Source: Cyclobacteriaceae bacterium
Lineage (GTDB): Bacteria; Bacteroidota; Bacteroidia; Cytophagales; Cyclobacteriaceae
Reading direction: 5' to 3'
NCBI GenBank assembly: GCA_012033595.1
Contig: JAAUQL010000001.1
Location: forward strand, 1-64,000
Length of the DNA: 64,000 nucleotides
Part shown: positions 35,524-47,097 of the stretch, piece by piece
How positions within the stretch are numbered: position 1 is the first letter of the stretch
Layout: every line of letters begins with the position of its first letter
Program-made: the position numbers and the translations under genes
Notes under the pieces: generated by a model
Databases searched by the model: none
Told to the model about the DNA's origin: nothing
Seen by the model: the letters and a program-made list of their open reading frames with translations, nothing else

Positions 35524-38500
35524 ATGAAATATACCCATTCGTTGATTGCCATCACCTTGTGTCTCTTTTTGAATGGTTGTTTCAAAGGTGTTGAAAAAAG
35601 GTTCCAAGTGATAGAACCCGCCTTTTCAGGGATTGCATTCTCCAATAGCATAACTGCTAACGACACTTTTAATGTGATTGATTTCTATTATATCTATAAT
35701 GGTGGTGGCATTGGGATTGGTGACTTCAATCAAGATGGCCTGCCGGATGTATATTTTGGCGGAAATGAAGTTTCCAATGAGCTTTATCTAAACCGTGGAG
35801 ATTTCAGATTTGAGGAAATTGCCAAAGAAGCGGGTGTGGAGGCCGCTGATATTTGGTCGCAGGGCATAGCTGTGGCAGATATCAATAATGACGGTTGGCC
35901 AGATATATATGTGTGTGCATCAATATATGGTTTACCCACACAGCGGGTCAATAAATTTTTCATCAATAATGGATTGAATCATAAAGGAATCCCAACTTTT
36001 AGTGAAGAAGCGCATGGATGGGGAATTGCAGATAGTGGGCATTCGTCAAATGCGGCATTTTTCGATTACGATCTAGACGGCGATCTTGACTTGTTTATTA
36101 TTAATAATTTCATGGATAGAAAGTTTCCAAGTCAATTCAGACCTGCTATTGTAGATGGCAGTTCCGTCAATTCAGACAAATTATACGAAAATAAGGGTAA
36201 TGGCCATTTTGAGGATGTCTCTGTTGTGGCGGGAATCCTTATCGAGGGGTATAGTCATGGGATTTCAGTAAGGGACATTAACATAGATGGATGGCCGGAT
36301 ATTTACATTACCAACGATTTTTTACCCAATGACATACTTTACATCAACAATCGGAACGGGACATTTTCCAACAAGGTTTCTGACTATCTCAAACACCAGT
36401 GCTTTTCTGCAATGGGCAACGACATTGCCGATATCAACAATGATGGATTTCAGGAGATATTTGCACTTGATATGCTGCCAGAAATAAATTACCGCAAAAA
36501 AACCATGCTGCTCAGGAGCAATCCTATGAACCAATTGAACTATCAGTTATACGATTATGATTTTCAGTTTATACGAAATATGCTTCAACTCAATATGGGT
36601 CCTGATGGAGATGGCAACATGCACTTTGGCGATATCGGTTTTATGGCTGGCATATACGAAACAGATTGGAGCTGGGCTCCTGTTTTCGCTGATTTTGATA
36701 ATGATGGATTCAAGGATTTGGTTATTGCCAATGGTTTTCCGGGAGATGTTACTGATATGGATTTTGCCAACTATATGAGTAAATACCAAAATTTTATTAG
36801 CAAGAGGTCAGAATTGTTCGATACCATACCTGAGGTACGCATCGATAATTATATTTTCAAAAATAATGGCAACCTGACCTTCACTAAAAAAACAAGCGAA
36901 TGGGGATTTGAAGCAAAAACCTTTTCTAATGGAGCCGCTTACGCAGATTTTGACAACGACGGCGATTTGGATTTTGTCACCAATAATATCGATGGTCCTG
37001 CTACCCTATATCGCAACCACTCTATCTCGGACACCAAGATTTCCGAAGGATCAAATTTTTTAAAGATCAAACTTAAGGGAAATGCCCAAAATGAGCAGGG
37101 CATTGGTGCCAAAATACTTTTGTACACAGGTAGGGAAAAACAGTTTTTGGAGTATAGTCCTTATCGCGGCTTTATGTCTACCATGGATGCTGTGGTACAT
37201 TTTGGTATAGGAAAATACGAATGGGTAGATTCAATAGTTGTATTTTGGCCTCAGGGTCAGGTATCATCCATTTTTGAAATTACGGCTAATCAGGAAATGG
37301 AAATAAGCGTAGAAAAGGCCAAAATGCTAAATAGATCTATTAAGGATCAACTGTTTCAGCGGACTGCCACGCCAGTTTTTACCAACAGCCGGACTCAAAT
37401 TCAGCCCCCATTTGTCCATCAGGAAAGGGAACTTTTTGATTTTAATCTGCAACGAACTTTACCGCACAAACTATCACAGTACACACCAGGAATTGCCGTT
37501 TGTGACTACAATAGTGATGGTCTGGAAGACTTTTATATCGGAGGCAATGGTCAATTTGCTGGTTCATTCTACATACAGAACAGCATTGGTGATTTTCATA
37601 AAGAGGAGAGGATAACCTTGGGAGATAGCTTGTCGGCACAAGACATGGGGGTGTTGTTTTTCGATTCAGATGGTGATGGCGACAAAGACCTGTATTTGGT
37701 AAGTGGTGGCATGGCCAAGGAACCAGGCGATGTTGGATACATTGATCGACTATATCTAAATGATGGTCGGGGCTATTTTTCATATCAAAAATCCGCCCTG
37801 CCCGATATCAGAAGATCCGGTTCGTGCGTCAAGGCGGGTGATTACGACAACGATGGTGACCTCGACCTGTTTGTGGGTACAGCAACCAGCCCCGGCCAAT
37901 ATCCACTTTCTGAGCCCAGCTATATACTACGCAACGACAATGGAAAATTCTTGGACATGACAGCAGTAATTTGCCCATCTCTCGACTCAGCAAAAATGGT
38001 TAACGATGCCATTTGGACTGACTTTGACAACGACAACTGGCTAGATTTGATTGTAGTTGGCGAATGGATGGATATCACATTTTTTAAAAATGACAGAGGA
38101 AAATTTACAGATATTTCAAAAACAGCACTGCCTATGTCGACTTCAGGATGGTGGAAATGCATAAGTGGAAGCGACCTGGATGACGATGGAGATATAGACT
38201 ATATTTGTGGAAATCTTGGTTTGAACTCCCTTTTAGTGGCAATCGGACGCAGCCCCTCACTATCTATGCCAAGGATTATGACCACAATGGGATTATCGAC
38301 CCGGTCATCGTTAAATATGTCCATGACGAAAGATTCGATCTGAAGCCCTTTCCGGTATCCACACGTGATGACCTGTTGATACAAATTCCTATTTTGAAAG
38401 AACGTGTTCCTACGTATCGGGCATTTGGCCAGGCGACTATTAATGACCTTTTCACCAAAACGGAATTGGAAGATAGTTATCGAAGGGAAGCCTCTTTTTT

Positions 38501-39032
38501 CCATTCTTCAGTTTTGATAAATGAAGGTGATGGGAAATTTATAATACGGGCTTTGCCGGCAGAAGCACAGTTAGCACCTGTTTTCGCTATTATATCCCAG
38601 GATTTTGATGAAGATGGCAATATTGATTTGCTACTGGCAGGCAATGATTATGCCATGGAATTGATGTCTGGAAGAATAGACGCTTCAAATGGTTTGGTAA
38701 TGCAGGGGTTGGGAAACGGAACCTTTAATGCTTTGAAATCCTATGAATCTGGCTTTGCAGCTAAAGGTGATGCAAAAGGTTTGGCGGTGGTTTATGACCT
38801 GGCCGGAAGAGGAATTGTCCTTGCCACTCAAAACAAAGACTCACTGGTAATTCATCAAACTTCAGCAGTATGGAATACAGTGGATCCAGAGGATGCGACC
38901 CATGCTATAATAAAATTAAAAGACGGCAAAACACGCAAATTAGAATTTTACTATGGATCATCCTTTATTTCACAGTCTTCTCGCAAATTGGTCATGATGG
39001 CATATTATGATAGGGTTGAGCTGAAGCCTTAG
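35524..39032 (+). CDS. VCBS-repeat / ASPIC lipoprotein, frame broken at about 38230
   Basis: The repaired protein is about 1169 residues. A lipoprotein signal ends LCLFLNGC. It then has many FG-GAP/VCBS-type repeats with Ca-binding D-x-[DN]-x-D-G loops (GDFNQDGLPDVYFG, DINNDGWPDIYV, DYDLDGDLDLFI, DFDNDGFKDLVI and others), a middle ASPIC/UnbV domain (LLYTGREKQFLEYSPYRGF, DSIVVFWPQGQ) and more repeats to the end. The frame changes near CCCTTTT (38228-38234); one added base joins GLNS to FSGNRTQPLTIYAKDYD. Such proteins often neighbour SusCD pairs, and this one converges on them across a terminator. It is probably anchored outside the cell and may bind glycan, but no ligand is known. Confidence 0.82.
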
Positions 39033-39145
39033 TTGCACTCTCCTAAGTCGCATATTTCTCCGGCTACTCAGTTGATATCAAGCATATGGTATTCAATCTT
39101 TTTTTGTCACACTAAATCAAAAGCCTCGTTGCAAGGGTCATAAAA

Positions 39146-39175
39146 AAAAAGGCTATCAGAAGAGATAGCCTTTTT
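39146..39175. terminator. Bidirectional terminator between the VCBS gene and susD
   Basis: AAAAAGGCTATC and GATAGCCTTTTT form a 12-bp stem around AGAAGA, with A and T runs at the ends. It serves the two converging transcription units. Confidence 0.85.
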
Positions 39176-39197
39176 GTCTTCAAAAAATTACAGTTGT

Positions 39198-41066
39198 TTA
39201 CCAGTTGGGATTTTGTTTCAATACTGTTGATCCCATAATATCAATCTGATCTTGTGGGATCGGATAACGTTCATTTCTGCCGGAGGTAAAGTTCTTGCCA
39301 GCCAGATAGTCTCTAACGTTTGGGTTCACATTTGACCCTATTGGTCTTGTGGCTTCCTCTTGCAAATAATTGTTGAGCGTGCTTGCGGCAATACCCCATC
39401 TTACTAAATCAAAAAACCTATTGCCTTCCATGCCAAATTCAAGCCTGGCTTCATGGCGAATGGCTTTGATGGCAAATGCCTGATCCGGGAAAGCAGTATA
39501 TTCTTTTACATTATATCCTAGACAAGCAGGGGTAGCAAGCTCCACTCCAGAAGTGTCGCGTGCCATTACCACGTCATTGGACGCCCTCTCGCGCAATTCA
39601 TTGACCAAATTAAGCGCCTTGCCAAGATCGTTTTCCATAGCAGCGACTTCAGCTCTCCACAACATAATGTGTGGTAGTCTGATTATTCTTATATTGTTGG
39701 CATTGGGTCCTTGAGCCCAACCAGAAGCTGTTGAGAGCGCTCCCTTTTCCGACCTGTAATAGACATTTTTCTTGGGCGAATAGGGTCCGGCATAGGCCTG
39801 CTTTCTTATCCAGGCAAAACCTGGATGCAATGCCCAATCCAAATAGGGAATTCCCCGACGGCCAACAACCCAGTCCAATCTTGGATCGATAGATTCATTA
39901 GCATTGTCCCTTCCATATGGGACAAAGTCAGGATCGTACCACAATTTACTTTCCCATTTGGCATAAGAATCCAACCCTTGATCCCATCTAAAATCTTTAC
40001 TGTTGAAATTGTCAAGAAAAGGCAGGCCGGTGGCTGGGTCGGTCAGGTAGGCATTTACCAGGTTTTGAGAAGGTTGGTGAAATCCACAGCAAGTTCCGGG
40101 ACTTTCCGGACCATATGGATAATTCAATGCATCTCCCCAGTTGCCATTTTGTCCATCAGTACCATCATTTACTGAAGCTTGCGCTTCTAATATAGATTCA
40201 GAATTATTGTTTCCGGATATCCTGAAGTTATCGTGATAACTCTCTACCAATTCAAATGGTCCATTCTCAATGATGTCGTCCATTAAGGTTTTGACTTCTG
40301 TGTATCCGGGAGCCGATGTAGCATCTATTCCATTCTCAGCACGACCGTTCCAATGCATATAGGCTCTGACCAACATGCCTTTAGCAGTCCATTTGCTTAT
40401 TCGACCCGGAGCTGATTTGGTAACAGGTAGTACCGCTATAGCATCTTTTAAGTCTTGGACAATTTTTGGCCAGGCATCAATATAGTTGCCACTCTCATCT
40501 ATATTGCCCACTTCAGCAAATGAGGGCCCATCAGGAAGACCTACATTTTCCTCAATATATGGAATATTGGAAAATACGATTTTTCCTTCAAAGTGGTAGT
40601 GAGCCCTAAGTGCTTTGGCTTGGGCTAGATATTGGTCGTATTCATCTTGTGTAATGCTGCCTGCGTCCAATGCCTGGCCGGCAACCCTGATCACATCATT
40701 GCATCTGCTGACTGCATCAAAAATTGTTCTCCACTTATTGTTGAAATAACCTAGGGCAGGAGTGGCTGAATACACTTCAATTTCACTCTGTGGCACCTGG
40801 TCGCCTTCATCAGAACCTTTATAAGCATCATCGGAGGCTATGCTTCCATATACATAGTTGGAGCCGGCGGCATCCCAGCTGGAAATTTCCTCAACCACAC
40901 CGTCCATTACACTATATGCTCCTATTAATAAGGCATCGACACCATCCCTGGTGGCCAATTGTGATTCGCCAACTGCTCCCAAGGGCTCCTTTTCGAGAAA
41001 ACCATCTCCACACGATGTAATTACAGCGAGTGAAAAAATGAACAAACTATAAATTATCTTTTTCAT
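39198..41066 (-). CDS. RagB/SusD-family outer-membrane lipoprotein
   Basis: SusD-type proteins cap a SusC transporter and help bring in glycans, peptides or other ligands. The 622-residue protein starts with a lipoprotein signal (LAVITSCGDGFLEKEPLG), followed by the helical TPR-like SusD core (AYSVMDGVVEE, WRTIFDAVSRCNDVIRV, YDQYLAQAKALRAHYHFE) and the C-terminal family segment (AIRHEARLEFGMEGNRFFDL and NERYPIPQDQIDIMG). The frame is intact. It follows susC by 23 bases on the same strand. Confidence 0.95.
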   Translation of the reverse strand: MKKIIYSLFIFSLAVITSCGDGFLEKEPLGAVGESQLATRDGVDALLIGAYSVMDGVVEEISSWDAAGSNYVYGSIASDDAYKGSDEGDQVPQSEIEVYSATPALGYFNNKWRTIFDAVSRCNDVIRVAGQALDAGSITQDEYDQYLAQAKALRAHYHFEGKIVFSNIPYIEENVGLPDGPSFAEVGNIDESGNYIDAWPKIVQDLKDAIAVLPVTKSAPGRISKWTAKGMLVRAYMHWNGRAENGIDATSAPGYTEVKTLMDDIIENGPFELVESYHDNFRISGNNNSESILEAQASVNDGTDGQNGNWGDALNYPYGPESPGTCCGFHQPSQNLVNAYLTDPATGLPFLDNFNSKDFRWDQGLDSYAKWESKLWYDPDFVPYGRDNANESIDPRLDWVVGRRGIPYLDWALHPGFAWIRKQAYAGPYSPKKNVYYRSEKGALSTASGWAQGPNANNIRIIRLPHIMLWRAEVAAMENDLGKALNLVNELRERASNDVVMARDTSGVELATPACLGYNVKEYTAFPDQAFAIKAIRHEARLEFGMEGNRFFDLVRWGIAASTLNNYLQEEATRPIGSNVNPNVRDYLAGKNFTSGRNERYPIPQDQIDIMGSTVLKQNPNW

Positions 41067-41089
41067 AATAGTTTAAATTTTGAATTTGA

Positions 41090-44000
41090 TTAAAGCCCAA
41101 AGTTAACTCCAAAAATAAATGACCTTGGTGTTGGGTAAACCCCTTGGTCGATACCTAAACTTGCATTGTCTCCTGGTCCGGCAATATTGACCTCGGGATC
41201 CAAACCATCATATTCCGTAATGGTGAAAAGGTTTGTTGTTTGAAAATAAACCCTGAGCCTATCAATCCCTTTGATGTTGGGAATGGTATAACCAATCATA
41301 AGGTTTTTCATCCTTAGATAAGACCCATCTTGCACAAGGCGTGAGTTTGGCTGATAGCTAAGGTTATCAGTTGCACTTAGTACAGGCAGTGTAGCATTGT
41401 CTCCTAATTCTGGAGTCCACGATTCTTCGTACATCCTGGTACTTCTATTGCCCTGAAACTGGTTGAAATCAATCCATCGCGAAACATAGTTGATCAAGTC
41501 GTTTCCTTGGACACCTTGAAAAAACATAGTAAAATCAAAGTTTTTGTATTCGAAAGATGCGTTTAATCCATAGTAGAAATCGGGATGAGGATTGCCGATA
41601 AATACCCTGTCTTCGTCATTGATCACTCCATCTGTGGCATCTGCAATGCCATCTCCATTGGTATCTTCGGTCAATTGATCCTTGAATTTGTATCTACCTA
41701 GCCCTTCGCCGTACTGGCTGATATAGTTGTAATATCCAGGATATTCATCGGAGACATATACAGGATCACCATCATCATTAGTATCCCAGTAAGATTCTGA
41801 GCCATCAGTAAATCCTATAACTTCCAATCCGTAGAAACTCATAAAAGGTTGTCCCATCACCGACCTTGAATATCTGTACTGTCTCAAATCTGGTCCCAAT
41901 AGTGCGGAATTTGCATTTTCACTTAGGTTGACAATCTCATTTTTATACGTAGAGAAGTTCAATCCAATATCATAAGAAAAATCCCCATTGGCCGAAGTAT
42001 TGTTGTAAGCCAGGTAGAGGTCAATTCCTTTATTGCTCATTTCACCAACATTTTGAGCAGGAGCAGAAGCATTGCCCTGGGTGGCAGGCAAAGGTAATGT
42101 ATAAAGCATATCGGAAGTCTGTCTATCCCACCAATCAAAATTGATGGTCAGTTTATTGTTGAACATAGTCCAGTCAAATCCAAGGTCAAGGGTGGTTGTG
42201 GTTTCCCACTGACCAAAGGGGTTGCCAAAGCGATTGGTGTCAAAACCAGGAACAACTTTCGTATTGTTGCCATTGATGTCATATGACGACTGTGACAGGC
42301 TTGTTCTGTAGGTAGAAAATTGGTTGTCTTGGCTTATGCTCTGGTTGCCCATCTGACCCCATCCTGCACGTAATTTCAGCTCATTTGTCCAGGTGAGGCC
42401 ACTCATAAATGCTTCATCGGAAATTCTCCATCCTAGTGAAGCTGCAGGGAATACTGCATATCTGTTTTCGGAGCCAAAACGAGAAGACCCATCCCGTCTC
42501 ACTGTAAGGTCAACCAAATATTTATCCATCAATGAATAGTTCACTTTGGCAATAGGGAAAATAGAGCCCATTCAGAACCGCTGCCCGAATTTTGTTGGTT
42601 AGAACCAGCATTGAGGTACCTATAACTCAAATCATTGGAATAGAAATCGGATCTGCGACCCATAAGTTGCCTGTACACGTTTTCGATAGCTTCTGTTCCC
42701 AGTAGCACATTAAATCTATGTATATCAGCGATTGTTTTGTTATAAACTAATGTATTAGTCCATGTGGTATTCAATACAAAATTCATATCAACGGTGAGCT
42801 CATTCGATGACCTTGGCTCAGCGGCCTCAGGGTTTTGCCAGGCAAATGAAGATTTGTACCAGTTGGTATAATCTACTCCAAGGGATGTTTTGAAGGTCAA
42901 ACCTTCTATGATATCAAATTCAACAAAAGCATTTCCGAAAATTCTCCAGTTGGTGCTTACATTGTCTTTGCCTCTCCACAGAATGGCCACTGGGTTATTT
43001 GCATTTCCTGTGTTGGTGCCTTTGGTACCGGCAAAATTTCCCCTAATGTCATAAACAGGCACAATAGGTTGCATTCGATAGGCATGAGAAACAGGGTTGT
43101 CTTCGCTATTATTATTGAAATCAACACCTTCGTTATACGATACCTCAAGATTTTCACCAAGCCTAAGCCATTTTTTTGGTGAAAATTCCGTATTCGCCCT
43201 CACCGAATACCGCTCAAAACCGGTATGTTTCACTATTCCCTGCTGGTTGAAATATCCTAAACCAAAATAATATCTCCCTTTTTCAGTACCGCCGGATGCT
43301 GCCAAATTATACTCTTGAATCGGTGCCGGGTCAAATACCTCATCGTACCAGTCCGTACCTTCCTTATTTGCATAGGCTATCAGGTTGCCGGGATAGCTGT
43401 AAGCGCCCTCATTTACATTTGGTTTAAAGGCTCCATCCGGATATACATAATCTGGTATAAAATTGTCGCTAGTGGGATTGTCACCGTACTGGGCATTTTT
43501 GAATTCGAATTTCGACAAATCACCTGCATTGCCGTTGGCCCAGTCATTTACTGCCTGCTGGTACATCAATTCACCAAGTCTCCTTGTATTTAGCATATCA
43601 AGCTTGGTGGTGGCGCGCTGCACACCATATCTGGCATCCAATGTAATCTTTGCCGCGCCTGATTTCCCCTTTTTAGTGGTGATGATAATTACACCATTTG
43701 CTGCCCTGGCTCCATATATCGAAGCGGCTGAAGCATCCTTAAGAATTTGCATGCTTTCTATATTTGCAGGATTGAGTCTGTTGAGGGCATAAACATCTTC
43801 AGTGGGTACACCATCGATTACATACAATGGATCATTGCTTGTCACCGTCCCAAAACCCCTGATCCTAACCATGGTCTGGCCTCCGGGTTAGTTGTCTTGC
43901 CCTACAAATACGCCAGCAGCACGACCTTGAAGTTGTGCTCCTATATCAGCAGCAGGCATTTCATTTAATTTTGCCGGGTCTACTGAAGTGATCGAACCGG

Positions 44001-44370
44001 TAATGTCGCGTTTTGATTGCGATGTGTACCCTGTTACTACAATCTCTTTCAGCGATGTGACATCGGGTTTTAAGACTACATCAATAACTGACTGGCTACC
44101 AACTGTAACCGCCTCGGTAGTATAACCAATCGATGAAAATACAAGTACAGAAGGGGTTTCGGGCACTTCGATACTATATTTGCCATCAACATCACTTACG
44201 GTACCTTGCCCTGAACCTTGTAAGATGATGTTGACACCGGGAAGGGGACCTTCCTCGCCAGAGGTTACCTGACCGGTAACCATCCTCACTTGTGCGCCGG
44301 ATATACCAACGCCTAATCCTAAGAGGAAGAGCGACATCAAGCCACTTTTCCACAAAGTAGAAATACACAT
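41090..44370 (-). CDS. RagA/SusC-family TonB-dependent transporter with one in-frame stop and one frame break
   Basis: The repaired protein is about 1093 residues: signal peptide, CarboxypepD_reg domain (MVTGQVTSGEEGPLPGV ... SSIGYTTEAV), the plug lead EIVVTGYTSQSKRDITGS, the plug (MVRIRGFGTVTSNDPLYVIDGVP) and a long beta-barrel ending PRSFIFGVNFGL. An in-frame TAA at 43888-43890 lies in QDN-stop-PGGQTMVRIRG, where SusC proteins have Ser or Gly. A frame change occurs at 42571-42572, where one added base joins GSGSE to MGSIFPIAKVNY. Both faults are within 1.4 kb. With susD it forms one operon. The stop could be a sequencing error (a single C/A substitution), or a real mutation. Confidence 0.85.
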
Positions 44371-45018
44371 AATAAATTAGTTTAGGTAAAACGATTATTT
44401 ATATACACAAAGTCCTAAAGACTGAATGTTCAACATACTGATTATTAAATATCCGATTGGTGATATCCATGGCTCCAGCTCAAATGCTTAATGTTAAGTG
44501 TGTATTATACACTTAACCATTGAGTCTCTTATGTAAAAGCTGCTAAACGAATAGATTGGGGCGATATAAATAATATTTGGGCACGTAAATATTTTATCAT
44601 ATTGACATAATTTTGGGCATTTATTATTTTAATGATAATAAAGTTACATACAATTATTATTAAACTCCAAATATTTAAGGAGTAATTCAGCCTTTGAAAA
44701 AACAAATAATTGAACTAATGCCTTATTGTCATTTGGACAATAAACCATAATTCTCCAAACAACGGTCATTCTTTTCATTTTGATCTTAATTTTTAAAATT
44801 GCCCTATAGGCCGTACGAAAACAAGGTCAATGGAAAAATGACATCATAGAATAATACAAACCATTGCGGCGGATAATACTGGTTTTTTGTCTTAAAAATA
44901 TCCCTCCCCGACATGCAAAAGTCTATGCAGATCCACTGATGTCCCTGACTGTTCATCTTGCGATATCGGTGGGGACATATTTTTTCGCTAACATTGCATG
45001 CTTAAATATTTCTCTTGC
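44371..45018. promoter_or_regulatory. 648-bp region upstream of susC
   Basis: The region is AT-rich and has no convincing gene. It holds the palindrome at 44494-44516 about 124 bases before the susC start. No TAnnTTTG box is convincing at the expected distance from susC. Confidence 0.45.
44494..44516. promoter_or_regulatory. 23-bp palindrome upstream of susC, candidate operator
   Basis: The arms TTAAGTGT (44494-44501) and ACACTTAA (44509-44516) pair exactly; the 7-base middle adds two more pairs around one mismatched pair and a central T. It is a likely dimeric repressor or activator site, or a hairpin. It differs from the galK palindrome in spacing, although both have GTAT/ATAC steps. Confidence 0.5.
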
Positions 45019-45594
45019 ATGGATCATCTTTGGTTGGCTTTGGCCTGGATACTGTATTTCGTTATACATAGTGTTTTGGCCTTGCGTTCGGTAAAGGAAT
45101 ATGGTTACAAAAAGGGTCTGGGAACCCGGAAGTACCGGCTCCTTTATGTAATTGTGGCCACACTTGGTTTGCTGGCTATAGTAATGTATTCATCTACCAT
45201 TCAGACACACCTCGTCCTCCCAACCGCTGTATGGCTCAAAATGGCAGGCCTTTTTATCGCCGTTCAGGGATTATTGATTGCCAAATGGGGCTTCAAAAGT
45301 TATGATACCAGGGCTTTTCTGGGTTTGGGCAGTCTGAAAGCCGAAGATGAATTCAAAACGGATGGCTTATTGAAGCATGTCAGGCACCCCCTGTACGCCG
45401 GATCGATCTTGATGGTGATTGGATACTTTTTGTTCGACCCCAAATGGACCACCCTCATCTCAGGCACGTTGGTGATTTTGTACTTTTTGGTGGGCATTTA
45501 TCTAGAAGAACGCAAACTGATCGAGGCGTTTGGCGAAAAATATATCGAATACAAAAAAAAGACTCCTATGCTCATACCAAGATTTTGGAAGTGA
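45019..45594 (+). CDS. Isoprenylcysteine carboxyl methyltransferase-like membrane protein
   Basis: This 191-residue membrane protein has about five helices and the ICMT/PEMT-type C-terminal SAM-binding region: GLLKHVRHPLYAGSILM (RHPxY motif) followed later by EERKLIEAFGEKYIEYKKKTPMLIP. Bacterial homologues methylate unknown lipids or peptides. I use ATG 45019 (MDHLWLALAW); ATG 44998 seven codons earlier is possible. It is not coupled to a neighbour. Confidence 0.78.
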   Translation: MDHLWLALAWILYFVIHSVLALRSVKEYGYKKGLGTRKYRLLYVIVATLGLLAIVMYSSTIQTHLVLPTAVWLKMAGLFIAVQGLLIAKWGFKSYDTRAFLGLGSLKAEDEFKTDGLLKHVRHPLYAGSILMVIGYFLFDPKWTTLISGTLVILYFLVGIYLEERKLIEAFGEKYIEYKKKTPMLIPRFWK

Positions 45595-45708
45595 TGGAGA
45601 ATCCTGGATAGTTCAGTGGCATGTACCGGATTTTTATGGTCATTCGTCAGAGGCCTTGCCTATGATACGCTTAGGCGGTCCTTTCATCAAAACAATGCAA
45701 AAGTGGCT

Positions 45709-47097
45709 TTAAGCTGGTTTCAACTCTGCCAGTTCTTTTTCAAGTTCTTCTATCCTATCCAGATATTCTTTTTCTTTTCGGTGAATTTCTTCCTGCGTGG
45801 CCTGCATTTCCTCCATATTTTGGCGCATTTCCTCTTCCTGGGCTCGCAGTTCTTCAGATTGCTGCTGCGATTGCTCCAGCAGGTTTTTGGTTTTGAGATT
45901 AATTCTGTTTGCTGCGATGTATGAAGCGAGCGTTTCCGAGAGCTTTTCGGCAAATTCGATTTGATGGGGCGCAAATTCATTGAATGAAGCAATTTCCATT
46001 ATACCTTCTACCTGCTTATCGTGGATAAGGGGCACGATCAGAATGCTTTTTGGGGTGGCTTCACCTAATCCGGATGTGATGTGTATGTACGAAGCGGGCA
46101 CTTCTTTGAGGTATATGCTTTCTTTTTCCAGATAGCACTGGCCTACCAGGCCTTGTCCTATTTCTATTCTTTTGGTGAGGAACTTGTTGCGGTCGTAGGC
46201 ATAGCAAGCTTTCAATTCTATAAAAAGATTTTTCTCTTTGTAATCATCGTCTTCTTCAATGGTATATATCCCTGCCTGGTTTATTTTCATAAAGTTGACC
46301 ACCGCAGATACCAGTTGCTGATAAAATTTGTCATTGATATCGCCTCTGAGCAAGCGGGCAATTTCGGAAGTTCCTTTTGCTATCCAGTTGCGTTTTTCCT
46401 CAGCTTCATTGGCGAGCTTGTTGTCTTCCAGGGTTTTTTCCAGTGTTTCATGCTGCCGCTCCATTTCTTCATTCCTTGCCTGGATATCCTCCAGCAATTT
46501 TTTACTTTTTTCATCGGCCACCAAATTCTTGTTTTGGAGCAGGTACATGCTAAACAGCAGGGCGCCAATAGAAAATGCATAAGTAGGAATAGTGAATATA
46601 CTTTGCCTGAAAAGCGTACTGTCCATTTCGCTGACCAGAAAATTATTGGTCCACGATTGGGAGATAAAAACCAGGAAAGTGAAGGAGAGTGAGGCGATTA
46701 GCAGCCATTTTTCGCGAATGTCGATGAAAATCCACGGTAAAATAGCAACAACAAATTGACCCAGATAAATGGAAAAGATCAGCGGCTCACCTGGCTGCAC
46801 AATGTACGCATGGTAAATCGCCACATCAAGCGAGATCACCACCGTAAGTGCAAAGCGGGCAAAATCAACCATTTGCAGGTAATTGAGGAACAAAATTAAC
46901 ATACTACCCACTATCAGGATAATGCAAACATCGATAAGCTGTGGCGCCAGGTATAGCGATATGGCAGTATAAATAATGCCTGTCATCAAAAAAACAAATG
47001 CGATGACATTGGATATGCGCACAACGGCAATTTTATAATCCTGGTCGAACTCCTGGGTTCCGAGATTAATAATACTTTTTACAATTGGATTCATCAT
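45709..47097 (-). CDS. Membrane GAF-domain sensor with coiled coils
   Basis: The 462-residue protein has about six N-terminal membrane helices (residues 25-195), a first coiled coil (about 200-240, KKLLEDIQARNEEMERQHETL), a GAF domain (about 245-395; FYQQLVSAVVNFMKINQAGIY, IGQGLVGQCYLEKESIYLKEV, SILIVPLIHDKQVEGIMEIAS) and a long C-terminal coiled coil (about 400-462, EELRAQEEEMRQNMEEMQATQ). There is no kinase, cyclase or HTH domain. Such proteins pass signals by coiled-coil contact to a partner encoded elsewhere. The frame is intact. Confidence 0.75.
   Translation of the reverse strand: MMNPIVKSIINLGTQEFDQDYKIAVVRISNVIAFVFLMTGIIYTAISLYLAPQLIDVCIILIVGSMLILFLNYLQMVDFARFALTVVISLDVAIYHAYIVQPGEPLIFSIYLGQFVVAILPWIFIDIREKWLLIASLSFTFLVFISQSWTNNFLVSEMDSTLFRQSIFTIPTYAFSIGALLFSMYLLQNKNLVADEKSKKLLEDIQARNEEMERQHETLEKTLEDNKLANEAEEKRNWIAKGTSEIARLLRGDINDKFYQQLVSAVVNFMKINQAGIYTIEEDDDYKEKNLFIELKACYAYDRNKFLTKRIEIGQGLVGQCYLEKESIYLKEVPASYIHITSGLGEATPKSILIVPLIHDKQVEGIMEIASFNEFAPHQIEFAEKLSETLASYIAANRINLKTKNLLEQSQQQSEELRAQEEEMRQNMEEMQATQEEIHRKEKEYLDRIEELEKELAELKPA

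Noticed and set aside
38205..39032. Separate gene after the VCBS lipoprotein
   Set aside because: Its frame simply continues the VCBS protein after a one-base break, with the characteristic AKDYD segment spanning the join.
46081..46692. 203-codon Phe-rich reading antisense to the GAF gene
   Set aside because: The GAF/coiled-coil protein explains the region; Phe/Leu-rich reverse frames are typical mirrors of Glu/Lys-rich helices.
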